Source: Facklamia sp964471435 (lineage in GTDB: Bacteria > Bacillota > Bacilli > Lactobacillales > Aerococcaceae). From it: 34,560 bases of DNA. The notes under the pieces are model-generated. The model saw only the letters and a list, made by a program, of their open reading frames with translations, made no database searches and had not been told where the DNA came from. The stretch lies in NCBI GenBank assembly GCA_964471435.1, contig CAYYGA010000014.1:1-34560 (forward strand), given 5' to 3'. The position numbers and the translations under genes were made by a program. Positions 8,013-15,771 of the stretch are shown in pieces (position 1 is the first letter of the stretch; each line of letters opens with the position of its first letter).

Positions 8013-8678
8013 ATGTTTAAACGTTCATTTATACTTATTTTGACCTACTTTGTTTTAATTTTATTTTTACCCATTTTTTTAGTGCTTCAAAACCCTGCCT
8101 ATACTCCAGCCATTGATCAAACCTACAGTTTTGTTTATTTAATTTTAGTGGTACTGGCTTTAATATTATACAGGAAGCATTTAAAAAATGAATGGCTGCG
8201 CTATAAGGCGACAGTGGATTCTTGGCCGCGTGTTCTCTTAGGTTTTCTGATTGCTTTTATTCTTGTCCTGATATTAAGAGTCATTACAGTTGCAGGACTC
8301 TCCTTTTTTATCGATATGGACAGTCTGGGCGCCAATCAGCAGGCTCTAAATGAGATGAGTCAAAATATCCCTGTCATAACTACTATTTTTATGACAGTCG
8401 TCTTTGCTCCTATTGTTGAAGAATTGGTTTACCGTGAAGCAATTATTGGCATTATTCCGCGAAACCGTAAAGGCTGGCTGGTCGCAGCTACTATTTTTTC
8501 AATTGTTTTCTTTACTTTTATGCATTCTGTCATTTTTGCCGACTTTTTACTTTACCTGCCGCTTACACTCGTCCTGACTTATTATTATTGGATTTATGAT
8601 CGTAATATCATCCCGGCTATGATTTTTCATTTTATAAATAATTTAATTGCAGTAATCGGGATGCTCTTCTTGTTATAA
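8013..8678 (+). CDS. CPBP family intramembrane metalloprotease (CAAX/Abi type)
   Basis: A polytopic membrane protein of 221 residues with about six hydrophobic segments (roughly 5-26, 40-53, 73-98, 121-134, 156-190, 199-221). It carries the three motifs of the Rce1/CPBP protease family: EELVYR at 136-141 (EExxxR), FTFMH at 167-171 (FxxxH) and HFINN at 206-210 (HxxxN). These supply the glutamate/histidine active site within the membrane. Lactic acid bacterial relatives are often tied to bacteriocin self-immunity or peptide processing, but no bacteriocin gene is visible nearby. The start is the ATG at 8013, with GGAGGTG 4 nt upstream; the ORF is open for 15 further codons through its own promoter. 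Single gene, ended by the hairpin at 8727. Its substrate is unknown. Confidence 0.88.
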   Translation: MFKRSFILILTYFVLILFLPIFLVLQNPAYTPAIDQTYSFVYLILVVLALILYRKHLKNEWLRYKATVDSWPRVLLGFLIAFILVLILRVITVAGLSFFIDMDSLGANQQALNEMSQNIPVITTIFMTVVFAPIVEELVYREAIIGIIPRNRKGWLVAATIFSIVFFTFMHSVIFADFLLYLPLTLVLTYYYWIYDRNIIPAMIFHFINNLIAVIGMLFLL

Positions 8679-8726
8679 ACAATGGGCAGTTAAATAGAGA
8701 GCTTTTGGCTGAATGTTATTCTTTAT

Positions 8727-8751
8727 AGAGACTGAAAAGGTCTCTTTTTTT
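8727..8751 (+). terminator. Terminator of the CPBP protease gene
   Basis: Stem AGAGAC/GTCTCT with a 7-nt loop, then seven T. Confidence 0.85.
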
Positions 8752-8767
8752 CTTTGAAAATGAAAAG

Positions 8768-8829
8768 GGACTTCAAATGTGGATCTCCTTAATTTTATGA
8801 TACATCTCAGGAGCAGTCCATTGAAGTCC
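8768..8829. repeat. 62-nt nested palindrome between convergent genes
   Basis: Outer arms GGACTTCAA/TTGAAGTCC (9 bp), middle arms TGGA/TCCA and inner arms CTCCT/AGGAG around an 18-nt loop, with small unpaired bulges between them. On the minus strand it is followed by CTTTTCATTTTC. It may serve as a terminator for the cstB-like gene that ends at 8874, or be a small mobile-element relic. Confidence 0.6.
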
Positions 8830-8873
8830 GCTTGCTATTTTATTTTTGGAGCATATATTTAGATGGTGAAATC

Positions 8874-10241
8874 TTATTTTTCTTCCTCCACTAATTTTTC
8901 AATGTCCTTATATCCGCCTTCAACCAGTACTGTGTTTTTATAGTCCCGTTTTTTCAGAGCACTTACCGCTACGGCTGAACGTACACCAGATTGGCAGTAA
9001 ACATAAATTGTTTCTTCTTTATCAAAAGGTATGTCCGCGGTATCTAAATGACCAAAATGAATGTTATGAGCCTTATCGAGATGTCCCTCTTTATATTCAT
9101 TAGCAGCCCGCACATCTAAAATATTTTTTCTTTGGTAATTTTCTATCAATTCTTCGGCTCTAACTTTTTCATAAGAGTCATCTGTGTATTTTTCAAACTC
9201 TTCAATCGGAATAATTTGTTCTAACTTGTCAAAGCCAATCGAAGCCAGATCCCTTTGAATGGCTTCACTGTCCTGCGGATCTGCAATAACCGTCAGAGCC
9301 TGGTCATAGTCTAAATACCAGCCGCTATGCTGGACAAATTTTTTATTGAAAGGAATATTGATGGCTCCTTGTTTAAAAGCCTGCGCAAAACTTTCCTTAT
9401 CTCTTAAATCAAACATCTGATGTTGTAAATTCACAGACGGTTTAACAGGTATATCTTTTAATTTAAAAGCGGGGAAACCTTCTTTATTAATTTTCTTCAT
9501 ATGACCATAATAAGTCGGCGGTTCAGATTGGCCATCCAATAACTCATCTTTAAAAGTCTCTACATTAGTATGTTGAAAAGCCCAATTATTTTGCTTTTCA
9601 TAGCCCAAGGTAGAAATCGGCACTGCTCCAAGGGCCTTACCGCACGAACTGCCAGCTCCGTGTCCGGGCCAAATTTGAAGATAATCGGGATAGTTTTCTA
9701 ATTTTTTTAATGACTGGTACATCTCTTCAGCGCTTAAAGCCGCATTGTTGGCTACACCCAAAGTTTTCTCCATTAAATCCGGCCTGCCGACATCTCCAAC
9801 AAATAAGAAATCACCGGTAAACAAACCCATAGGAACTTTACTGCCGCCACGGTCATAAAGTAAAAAGGAAATACTTTCAGGAGTGTGCCCAGGTGTATGA
9901 ATAACCTTCAATTCTATATTTCCTACTTGAATGATGTCGTCTTCTTTTAAAAAAACAGTAGTATTCGGCATATTTTCATATTTCCACTCGTCATCTCCTT
10001 CATCCGACACATAAGGGGTCGCTTGATAGTAGTCAGCTGCTTCACGTAAACCGGATGCGAAATCGGCATGAATATGAGTTTCAGTTACTTTTTTTATATA
10101 AAGTCCTTCTTCTTTAGCGATGGATTCATAATCAGTCATTAAACGTTTAGGATCTATTATTATAGCTTCTCCGGTTTGTTGACAGGCTACGATGTAAGAA
10201 TATTGTGAGAGTTTTGGATCATAAATTTGTTTAAAAAACAT
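8874..10241 (-). CDS. CstB-like persulfide dioxygenase-rhodanese fusion
   Basis: A 455-residue cytosolic protein with the layout of staphylococcal CstB: an ETHE1-like metallo-beta-lactamase persulfide dioxygenase (about 1-250), an inactive rhodanese-like domain (about 265-350) and an active rhodanese (about 360-455). It would oxidise low-molecular-weight persulfides and detoxify sulfide. The metal site is HIHAD at 56-60 with Phe61 where hydrolases have His, HTPGHT at 115-120, and TGDFLFVGDVGRPDL with Asp144. This fits a mononuclear-iron dioxygenase rather than a di-zinc hydrolase. Cys200 in GSSCGK matches the extra CstB cysteine. The C-terminal rhodanese loop is YCQSGVRSA with Cys416. AGGAGGAAAGACA precedes the ATG. 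No cstR, cstA or sqr lies alongside, so regulation is unclear. Confidence 0.88.
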   Translation of the reverse strand: MFFKQIYDPKLSQYSYIVACQQTGEAIIIDPKRLMTDYESIAKEEGLYIKKVTETHIHADFASGLREAADYYQATPYVSDEGDDEWKYENMPNTTVFLKEDDIIQVGNIELKVIHTPGHTPESISFLLYDRGGSKVPMGLFTGDFLFVGDVGRPDLMEKTLGVANNAALSAEEMYQSLKKLENYPDYLQIWPGHGAGSSCGKALGAVPISTLGYEKQNNWAFQHTNVETFKDELLDGQSEPPTYYGHMKKINKEGFPAFKLKDIPVKPSVNLQHQMFDLRDKESFAQAFKQGAINIPFNKKFVQHSGWYLDYDQALTVIADPQDSEAIQRDLASIGFDKLEQIIPIEEFEKYTDDSYEKVRAEELIENYQRKNILDVRAANEYKEGHLDKAHNIHFGHLDTADIPFDKEETIYVYCQSGVRSAVAVSALKKRDYKNTVLVEGGYKDIEKLVEEEK

Positions 10242-10345
10242 TGTCTTTCCTCCTTAACTTTCATTAACTAGTTTCGTCATCTAAATTGTATCCTATTTGA
10301 GCTTTTTATAGTAATAGTAAGCTTAAAAAATTAAGTTAAATCCAA

Positions 10346-10390
10346 CAAAAAAGACAGCACTGATAGTTATGTCTATCAAAGAACTGTCTT
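10346..10390 (-). terminator. Terminator of the acetate transporter gene
   Basis: Stem AAGACAG/CTGTCTT enclosing GATAG/CTATC. On the minus strand it is followed by TTTTTTG. It separates the transporter from the cstB-like gene, which therefore needs its own promoter. Confidence 0.85.
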
Positions 10391-10438
10391 ATTTTAAAAA
10401 AATTTAAGTGTAAGCATTAATTAAGATGGTTAGTTTTA

Positions 10439-11026
10439 CTATTTAACTACTCCCAGTGGTAAAATTTCTTTACCATAAGATTCGTTGATAACTTGAGCCA
10501 TGGCTGCATAGATAGCGGTAAAGCCGCATAGAATTCCTTCATAACCTGCAATCGTTAAAATAAAGGCTGAGCCAGTATAATTAGCAATGGCTAATAAAAA
10601 GAACAGAATGGCCAGAGTACCAAAAACAACTTGTAAAGCACGGCTGATTCTTAAAGTGGCTATGAACATAAATAAAGTAAATAAGCCCCACATAAATAAA
10701 AATGCTGCCATTGATAAAGAGTCAGGTGCAGTTGTTAAACCCATTTCAGGCATAATATTTAATCCAACCAAAGCTAACCAGAAGAAGCCATAAGAAGTAA
10801 AAGCAGTTGTACCAAAAGTATTATTTTTTTTGAATTCCATAATACCGGCAACTACTTGAGCCAGCCCTCCAAAGAAAATACCCATACTTAATATCATGGC
10901 ATCCATTCCAAAAAAGCCGGCATTATGAATATTCAGCAAAATAGTTGTCATACCAAACCCCATTAGCCCTAAAGGAGCTGGATTTGCTAATACTTCTGTA
11001 AAAGTTGCGACTTTATTATTTTCCAC
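10439..11026 (-). CDS. Acetate uptake transporter, SatP/AceTr (GPR1/FUN34/YaaH) family
   Basis: A 195-residue integral membrane protein with six hydrophobic segments, the fold of the acetate/succinate uptake channels. The family signature NPAPLGLMGFG is at 15-25, just before the first membrane helix. It probably moves acetate across the membrane. The start is inferred as the GTG at 11026, because GGAGGG lies 6 nt upstream and the upstream ATG in that leader is followed at once by a stop. A TTG 12 codons earlier is also open but overlaps the Shine-Dalgarno. It has its own near-consensus promoter (11068-11096) and terminator, so it is monocistronic. Direction and substrate range cannot be told from sequence. 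Confidence 0.9.
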   Translation of the reverse strand: MENNKVATFTEVLANPAPLGLMGFGMTTILLNIHNAGFFGMDAMILSMGIFFGGLAQVVAGIMEFKKNNTFGTTAFTSYGFFWLALVGLNIMPEMGLTTAPDSLSMAAFLFMWGLFTLFMFIATLRISRALQVVFGTLAILFFLLAIANYTGSAFILTIAGYEGILCGFTAIYAAMAQVINESYGKEILPLGVVK

Positions 11027-11067
11027 TACATACCCTCCAAAAAATTCGTTTTTTAAAATCAATTTTA

Positions 11068-11096
11068 ATTATACACTTTTTTGATAAAATTTACAA
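11068..11096 (-). promoter_or_regulatory. Sigma-A promoter of the acetate transporter
   Basis: On the minus strand the sequence is TTGTAA, 17 nt and an exact TATAAT, about 40 nt upstream of the GTG start. Confidence 0.7.
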
Positions 11097-11170
11097 TATA
11101 TAAATTTAAGATAAATGTGTCTGATTTTACCAATTTTATGATTAAATTAAGGAGTAATTATAATAAATAG

Positions 11171-11210
11171 ACATCTCACTTAAAACTGGCAAAGATTTTT
11201 AGTGAGATGT
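11171..11210 (-). terminator. Probable weak terminator of ung
   Basis: Perfect 10-bp inverted repeat ACATCTCACT/AGTGAGATGT with a 20-nt loop, 9 nt past the ung stop. On the minus strand it is followed only by CTATTTATTATAA, so termination may be incomplete. Confidence 0.55.
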
Positions 11211-11218
11211 TGATGATT

Positions 11219-11911
11219 TTAAATTTCCCACTTAATGGGCTCCTGATTGGTTTGTTTTAAAAAATGATTCACCTGACTAAAGGGCCTGCTGCCGAAAAAG
11301 CCCCGATGGGCTGAAAAAGGACTGGGATGAGAACTTTTTATAATAAAATGACGTTTTTTATCTATAAGTCCTTCTAAACTTTGAGCCTGCTTACCCCACA
11401 ATATAAAGATGACTGGGTGTTCCAACTGATTAATCACCGTCACTGCCAACTCCGTTAATTCTTCCCATCCCCTACCTTGATGAGAAGCTGCTTGACCTTT
11501 TTCCACTGTGAGTACTCGGTTTAAAAGTAGAACGCCTTGTTTTGCCCAATGAGATAAATCACCATTTTCTGGCTGTTCCACTCCTAAATCTTTTGATAAC
11601 TCTTTATAAATGTTTCTTAAAGAAGGCGGCAGCTTTTTATCGGCTTTCACTGAAAACGCCAGTCCATTAGCCTGCCCCGGTCCATGATAAGGATCCTGAC
11701 CTATAATAACAACTTTAACTTGGTTTAATGGGGTCAATTCAAACGCACTGTAAAGATGCTCTTTTGGAGGATAAACTTCCTTTTTCTCATAATTTAGAGA
11801 TAAAAATTCACTTAAATTCTTAAATGTTTGACTTCTAAAAAATGGCTGTAAGGCATGTTGCCAGTTTTTTTCCTGCGGTTGCCAGTTTTCCAGGTTGATA
11901 GAACTATTCAT
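11219..11911 (-). CDS. ung: Uracil-DNA glycosylase, family 1
   Basis: Removes uracil from DNA to start base-excision repair. The 230-residue length is typical. The catalytic water-activating loop is GQDPYH at 71-76 (Asp73), followed by GPGQANGLAFS, where Asn stands in the position that is often His or Gln. LLLNRVLTV, FILWGK and the DNA-intercalation loop HPSPFSAHRGFFGSRPFS follow. AAAGGAGAGCTGATT precedes the ATG. It stands alone on the minus strand, divergent from the 5-formyl-THF cyclo-ligase gene. A 12-codon ORF lies in its leader. Confidence 0.95.
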   Translation of the reverse strand: MNSSINLENWQPQEKNWQHALQPFFRSQTFKNLSEFLSLNYEKKEVYPPKEHLYSAFELTPLNQVKVVIIGQDPYHGPGQANGLAFSVKADKKLPPSLRNIYKELSKDLGVEQPENGDLSHWAKQGVLLLNRVLTVEKGQAASHQGRGWEELTELAVTVINQLEHPVIFILWGKQAQSLEGLIDKKRHFIIKSSHPSPFSAHRGFFGSRPFSQVNHFLKQTNQEPIKWEI

Positions 11912-11989
11912 AATCAGCTCTCCTTTACTTCATTTTTTAATATCAGTTATTAAGGAGCCTACATAAAACCACCAGAAACGATTAAAGGG

Positions 11990-12028
11990 TTACCCATGGC
12001 CGAAGTCTTTCACAAATTTACGCAGCAT
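11990..12028 (-). CDS. Possible 12-codon leader ORF upstream of ung
   Basis: A short ORF coding for MLRKFVKDFGHG. GGTGG lies 9 nt before the ATG, and its stop is about 78 nt before the ung start. It is basic at the N-terminus. In the +1 frame the reading continues from an overlapping ATG as MGNPLIVSGGFM before a stop, so a frameshifted 24-residue peptide gene is an alternative. I do not recognise it. The support is only the binding site and codon plausibility. Confidence 0.25.
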   Translation of the reverse strand: MLRKFVKDFGHG

Positions 12029-12186
12029 TATATAAGTCCACCTTTCAACTTACTTTATTCTATAATTCTTTAATTATAACTACAAATTTTTTATTAATGC
12101 TTTCTCTAGCTGCTAATCGTCTAACTTATCAACCAAGAGGATAGATGCTATAATGAAAACATTAAGGTTTAACGGAGGTAAGAAAG

Positions 12187-12780
12187 ATGACTAAAGAAGA
12201 TGCGTTAAGAAAAGAAGCAATTAGAAAAGATATTTTCAAAAAAAGAGAGGCTTTAACCGACCAGTACCGTCAAGAAGCTGAAAATAAAATTTATGAAAAA
12301 ATATTTTCTTTACCTGAATTTCAAGAAGCAGAAACAATCATGATTTATTATTCAACTGAAGATGAATTTAATACTATGCCTATAATCGAACGTGCCTGGA
12401 AAGACGGCAAACAAGTGGGATCACCTCGGGTCTTCCCTAAACGTGTAATCGAAGCGATGGAATTAACTCCTGCGACTGAATTTGAAGAAAGTAAATTTGG
12501 CATTAAAGAACCTGTTAAAGAAACACCAATCATTGCGCCGGAAGACATTGATTTGATCATTATGCCCTGCGTTTCATCAAACCGGGACGGGGAACGTGTA
12601 GGTTACGGCGGCGGATATTATGACCGCTTTTTAGAAAGAGCTGAGAATGCCCTGCTAGTTTTACCTTACTATTCAAAGCTTGAGACACAAGACATTCCAA
12701 TGGAAGAGCATGACAAAAAAATTGATATCGTTATTTTTGAAGACGGTATCTATGACACTCGCACAGTTGAAAAAGAATAG
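12187..12780 (+). CDS. 5-formyltetrahydrofolate cyclo-ligase (MTHFS)
   Basis: ATP-dependent conversion of 5-formyl-THF to 5,10-methenyl-THF, returning a storage folate to the active pool used by PurN, PurH and ThyA. The 197-residue length is normal. The N-terminal RKDIFKKR region, IYYSTEDEFNT (substrate side) and the strongly conserved GYGGGYYDRFL ATP-binding motif near residue 140 identify it. GGAGG lies about 8 nt before the ATG. It is divergent from ung and seems monocistronic; the following 238 nt has only a weak TCTGT/ACAGA hairpin (about 12787-12805) that could end it. Confidence 0.93.
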   Translation: MTKEDALRKEAIRKDIFKKREALTDQYRQEAENKIYEKIFSLPEFQEAETIMIYYSTEDEFNTMPIIERAWKDGKQVGSPRVFPKRVIEAMELTPATEFEESKFGIKEPVKETPIIAPEDIDLIIMPCVSSNRDGERVGYGGGYYDRFLERAENALLVLPYYSKLETQDIPMEEHDKKIDIVIFEDGIYDTRTVEKE

Positions 12781-12959
12781 TAGCTGTCTGTCTAAAGATA
12801 CAGATTTATTTTACAATTAATACAGTTTAGAATAAGATTTTCTTCTTTGATTCTTCCAAAAATGAAGATAAGAGTATTCGAAATAAGGTAAAATAAGCTA
12901 TTTAACAGGCTGTTCATTTTTAATTAAGTTATTTCTCACTACCGCTTGGTAAGTAATAT

Positions 12960-12988
12960 TTGATTATTCATTAAGAAAAGGCTATCAT
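12960..12988 (+). promoter_or_regulatory. Sigma-A promoter of the aldolase gene
   Basis: TTGATT, a 17-nt spacer and TATCAT, about 30 nt before the ATG, with TAAGGAG as the ribosome binding site. Confidence 0.5.
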
Positions 12989-13018
12989 TATAACAGAACT
13001 TAATAAGGAGTTGTAAGG

Positions 13019-13912
13019 ATGAATAAAGAACAATTCGAACAGATTAAAAATGGTAAAGGTTTTATCGCAGCACTTGATCAATCAGGAGGATCTACCCCTA
13101 AAGCTTTAGCAGCCTATGGAGTAAATGAGGATCAGTTTTCAAATGATGATGAGATGTTTGACTTAGTTCATGAAATGCGTTCACGTATTATTAAAGCGCC
13201 AGCATTCAGTAATGAAAAAGTGATCGGAGCTATACTATTTGAGCAGACAATGGATCGTGATATTGACGGTAAGAAAACTGCTGATTACTTATGGGAAGAT
13301 AAGGGTGTAGTGCCTTTCGTTAAAATCGATCAAGGTTTAATGGAAGAAGCTGACGGTGTTCAATTAATGAAACCTTTAACTTTATTAGATGACTTATTAG
13401 CACGTGCTAACGAGCGTCATATCTTTGGTACGAAAATGCGTTCTGTTATCAATTCTTATTCGGAAGCAGGCATTAAAACTATCGTAGAACAACAGTTTGA
13501 AGTAGCAAAAGAAGTGATCAAAGCTGGTTTAGTACCAATTATTGAACCGGAAGTTAACATTCATGCTGAAGATAAATCAAAAATTGAAGCTAAATTAGCA
13601 GAAGAGCTCTTAACAGGTTTAAATAAACTGGCTGAAGATGAATATGTTATGCTGAAAATTACTATTCCAACTGTTCCGGATACTTACGCTGAAGTAGCAA
13701 AACATCCTAACATGGTTCGGGTTGTAGCTTTATCTGGTGGCTATGAAACCGTTAAAGCTAACGAAAAATTAAAACAAACTCCTGACGTAATTGCTTCATT
13801 CTCTCGCGCTCTTGCACAAGACTTGAGACATGGTCAATCAGATGATGAATTCAACCAAACAATTGCTGATGCAATTGACGGTATCTATGATGCTTCTGTT
13901 AACAAAAACTAA
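13019..13912 (+). CDS. fda: Fructose-bisphosphate aldolase, class I
   Basis: Cleaves fructose 1,6-bisphosphate to dihydroxyacetone phosphate and glyceraldehyde 3-phosphate in glycolysis. At 297 residues it matches the Schiff-base aldolases of staphylococci (FdaB/Fda type) nearly end to end. Recognised segments are GFIAALDQSGGSTPKAL at 15-31, FEQTMDR at 74-80, IIEPEVN with Glu176 and VMLKITIP with the probable Schiff-base Lys213. These correspond to the staphylococcal Glu175 and Lys212 as I recall them. The C-terminus is IYDASVNKN. Most lactic acid bacteria rely on the class II FbaA, so this may be a second aldolase. Own promoter and strong terminator. Confidence 0.96.
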   Translation: MNKEQFEQIKNGKGFIAALDQSGGSTPKALAAYGVNEDQFSNDDEMFDLVHEMRSRIIKAPAFSNEKVIGAILFEQTMDRDIDGKKTADYLWEDKGVVPFVKIDQGLMEEADGVQLMKPLTLLDDLLARANERHIFGTKMRSVINSYSEAGIKTIVEQQFEVAKEVIKAGLVPIIEPEVNIHAEDKSKIEAKLAEELLTGLNKLAEDEYVMLKITIPTVPDTYAEVAKHPNMVRVVALSGGYETVKANEKLKQTPDVIASFSRALAQDLRHGQSDDEFNQTIADAIDGIYDASVNKN

Positions 13913-13927
13913 TTATTAACTTTTATA

Positions 13928-13951
13928 AAAGGCCCCCCAAGGGCCTTTTTT
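13928..13951 (+). terminator. Bidirectional terminator between fda and the PH-domain gene
   Basis: Stem AAAGGCCC/GGGCCTTT with a 5-nt loop and a T run on the plus strand. The complementary A tract gives the minus-strand gene ending at 13955 a usable T run as well. Confidence 0.9.
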
Positions 13952-13954
13952 GTT

Positions 13955-15310
13955 TTATTCGTTTAAAACTTCTATTAAGCTTTGGTAAGTATCTTCTGTC
14001 TCCTCCGCTGTGTCCTCATTGAAAATAATATATTCAGGCTGTATCCCCTCTTTCATTTCTACAACAATATACAAAGGGTTATTTTTATTTATATAAAGAC
14101 GTACAGTTCCATAGTCTTCAACTTGAAAATTCCCGTAGGAGTATTTAATCCCGCCATAGCCATTTACCCGGACACTCTTTAAATCTTCCTGGGATAAACG
14201 AACCTTTTCAATATCTTCATAAATAGCTGAGTCTTTATACAATATAGAATCAATTTGTAATTCCTCCGGTCCCAATGCTACAGAATAAGAACTGAATGTC
14301 ATAATAACAGTAAAAATTAATAATATACTTAAAAGAGCAATCGTCGCGATGACAATCCAACGTCCAATTGGATGAGCAGCATTAACAGTTGTACCTAAAC
14401 CCGAAACTTTAGGGACAAAGATACGAGAATCAGCGGGATTGTGATAAAAACCCCAACGATAGGTAGCTTCTGTTTCATTGATTATCCACTCTGCTTCACC
14501 TAAAAAATCTTCATTTAATTGATTTATTTGCCATGAATTCCAAGCCATAACGAGTAAAACTGATAAAAATATTACACCAATCCCTAAATTAATCCAAAAA
14601 GTTTTCCATCCTAATATTATCGGCAAGGTAATTAAGATATAACCTAAAAATGTGGCTGCTTCTAAGATAAGAAAGCCTATTCCTTTAATCCACTCATACC
14701 GTGATTGGTAGGCATGATTAATTTTAGAATCTTTAGTAACGGCTTGTGTTTTGAAAGCTATTGACCGGGAGTAAACAACCGGTAATAATAAAAAAAGAAG
14801 CGGTAATAACCATAACATCACACCCAGAATGGGGTCCGACTTATCAATTAAAAGTGGAATAAGGGTTCCAAACCACAATACCCAGGCCCAGACTTTATGA
14901 GGAGCTGCTTTCCCTTTTTCACTGCTTGCTGTAAGGTCGACACGTTTTCTTGCAGCTGTCCTTGACTTATTGGTATGAAGAGCATGGTGTAGTTTGATTT
15001 GATTAAGATTGTCTTGTAACTGAATAAATATAATGTAGTGAGTAAGGGTCATGGCAATAAGAATTAATAATAAGAGGGTATCTTGCCAGTTACTGAGGAA
15101 ATCCAGTCTGCTTAAAAATGAAAATGTAATAAAAATAATAGAAAAAAGGGTCACTTTTATTTTGTATTGATTGAGAGCAGCTTGCACTGAATTGGATTGA
15201 AGCATTTTTGGTTCAATAGGTATGCCTACAATTTTAAAGTTATCATACCGCGCAGTGCTCATCATAATTAAATAAAAAATGATCACAATCCCTATCCATA
15301 ACCAAATCAT
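13955..15310 (-). CDS. Polytopic membrane protein with DUF5808-like motif and C-terminal PH-like domain
   Basis: A 451-residue membrane protein. About six hydrophobic segments (roughly 2-19, 53-68, 80-97, 143-183 as two, 210-256 as two) precede a cytosolic stretch with YRWGFYHNPADSRIFVPK near residue 285. That stretch resembles the YxNPxDxRxFVPK signature of DUF5808-type proteins. One more helix (about 315-340) leads to a soluble C-terminal domain with VNGYGGIKYSYG and VRLYINKNN, like bacterial PH-domain proteins. Function unknown. AAAGGATGATTAATC lies before the ATG and overlaps the stop of the upstream GntR gene (2-nt gap), so translation is probably coupled. Such proteins commonly sit next to YtrA-type regulators, which suggests an envelope-stress role; this is inference. 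Confidence 0.75.
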   Translation of the reverse strand: MIWLWIGIVIIFYLIMMSTARYDNFKIVGIPIEPKMLQSNSVQAALNQYKIKVTLFSIIFITFSFLSRLDFLSNWQDTLLLLILIAMTLTHYIIFIQLQDNLNQIKLHHALHTNKSRTAARKRVDLTASSEKGKAAPHKVWAWVLWFGTLIPLLIDKSDPILGVMLWLLPLLFLLLPVVYSRSIAFKTQAVTKDSKINHAYQSRYEWIKGIGFLILEAATFLGYILITLPIILGWKTFWINLGIGVIFLSVLLVMAWNSWQINQLNEDFLGEAEWIINETEATYRWGFYHNPADSRIFVPKVSGLGTTVNAAHPIGRWIVIATIALLSILLIFTVIMTFSSYSVALGPEELQIDSILYKDSAIYEDIEKVRLSQEDLKSVRVNGYGGIKYSYGNFQVEDYGTVRLYINKNNPLYIVVEMKEGIQPEYIIFNEDTAEETEDTYQSLIEVLNE

Positions 15311-15312
15311 GA

Positions 15313-15699
15313 TTAATCATCCTTTCTATTTATATTTTCGACAATGGAGTATATGCGTTGAATCCACTCTTTTCGGCTGCCTGTTTTTGCCACTCCTTCG
15401 CTCAAAAGAAGGGTTAAACGTTCTTCTAATTGAATTTCTTCTATTGGTGATAAACTGGGAGCTTGATCAACTATCTTTGTGCCGGTCTGCCGATCCGTTT
15501 CAAGCAGCCCTTCGCCTTTTAATAATTGATAAGCTTTACTTACTGTCATCGGATTTATTTCTAAATCAATAGCTAGTTGACGGACACTTGGTAATTTTTC
15601 ACCATATTGAAGATTACCTTGAGCGATACCAACAATAATTTGATCTCTCACTTGCTGATATAAAGGAACTTCAGAAACAGAATCAATCTCTAATATCAT
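15313..15699 (-). CDS. GntR-family regulator, YtrA subfamily
   Basis: A 128-residue repressor with an N-terminal GntR winged helix (VPLYQQVRDQI, then LPSVRQLAIDLEINPMTVSKAY with the recognition helix, about 10-75) and a short helical C-terminal dimerisation part rich in Glu and Leu. The short length and lack of an effector domain define the YtrA subfamily, whose members usually control adjacent ABC transporter or membrane-protein genes in response to cell-wall-active compounds. AAAGGAGGCTGTAAG precedes the ATG. First gene of a two-gene unit with the membrane/PH protein. An inverted repeat covering its own -10 suggests autoregulation. Confidence 0.9.
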   Translation of the reverse strand: MILEIDSVSEVPLYQQVRDQIIVGIAQGNLQYGEKLPSVRQLAIDLEINPMTVSKAYQLLKGEGLLETDRQTGTKIVDQAPSLSPIEEIQLEERLTLLLSEGVAKTGSRKEWIQRIYSIVENINRKDD

Positions 15700-15725
15700 C
15701 TTACAGCCTCCTTTATTCTGTCTAC

Positions 15726-15743
15726 TTGTATTATAACATACAA
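15726..15743 (-). promoter_or_regulatory. Operator-like inverted repeat over the extended -10 of the ytrA-type gene
   Basis: Perfect arms TTGTAT/ATACAA with a 6-nt centre. The minus-strand -10 TATAAT (15730-15735), with a TG extension and no good -35, lies inside it. The position 27 nt upstream of the ATG suits a repressor site, probably for the GntR protein itself. Confidence 0.55.
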
Positions 15744-15771
15744 TACAGTAGGATTACTTAATTTTGAGAAA

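Noticed and set aside
15279..15572. 97-residue plus-strand ORF across the GntR/membrane protein junction
   Set aside because: It is opposite two well-supported genes, with no Shine-Dalgarno.
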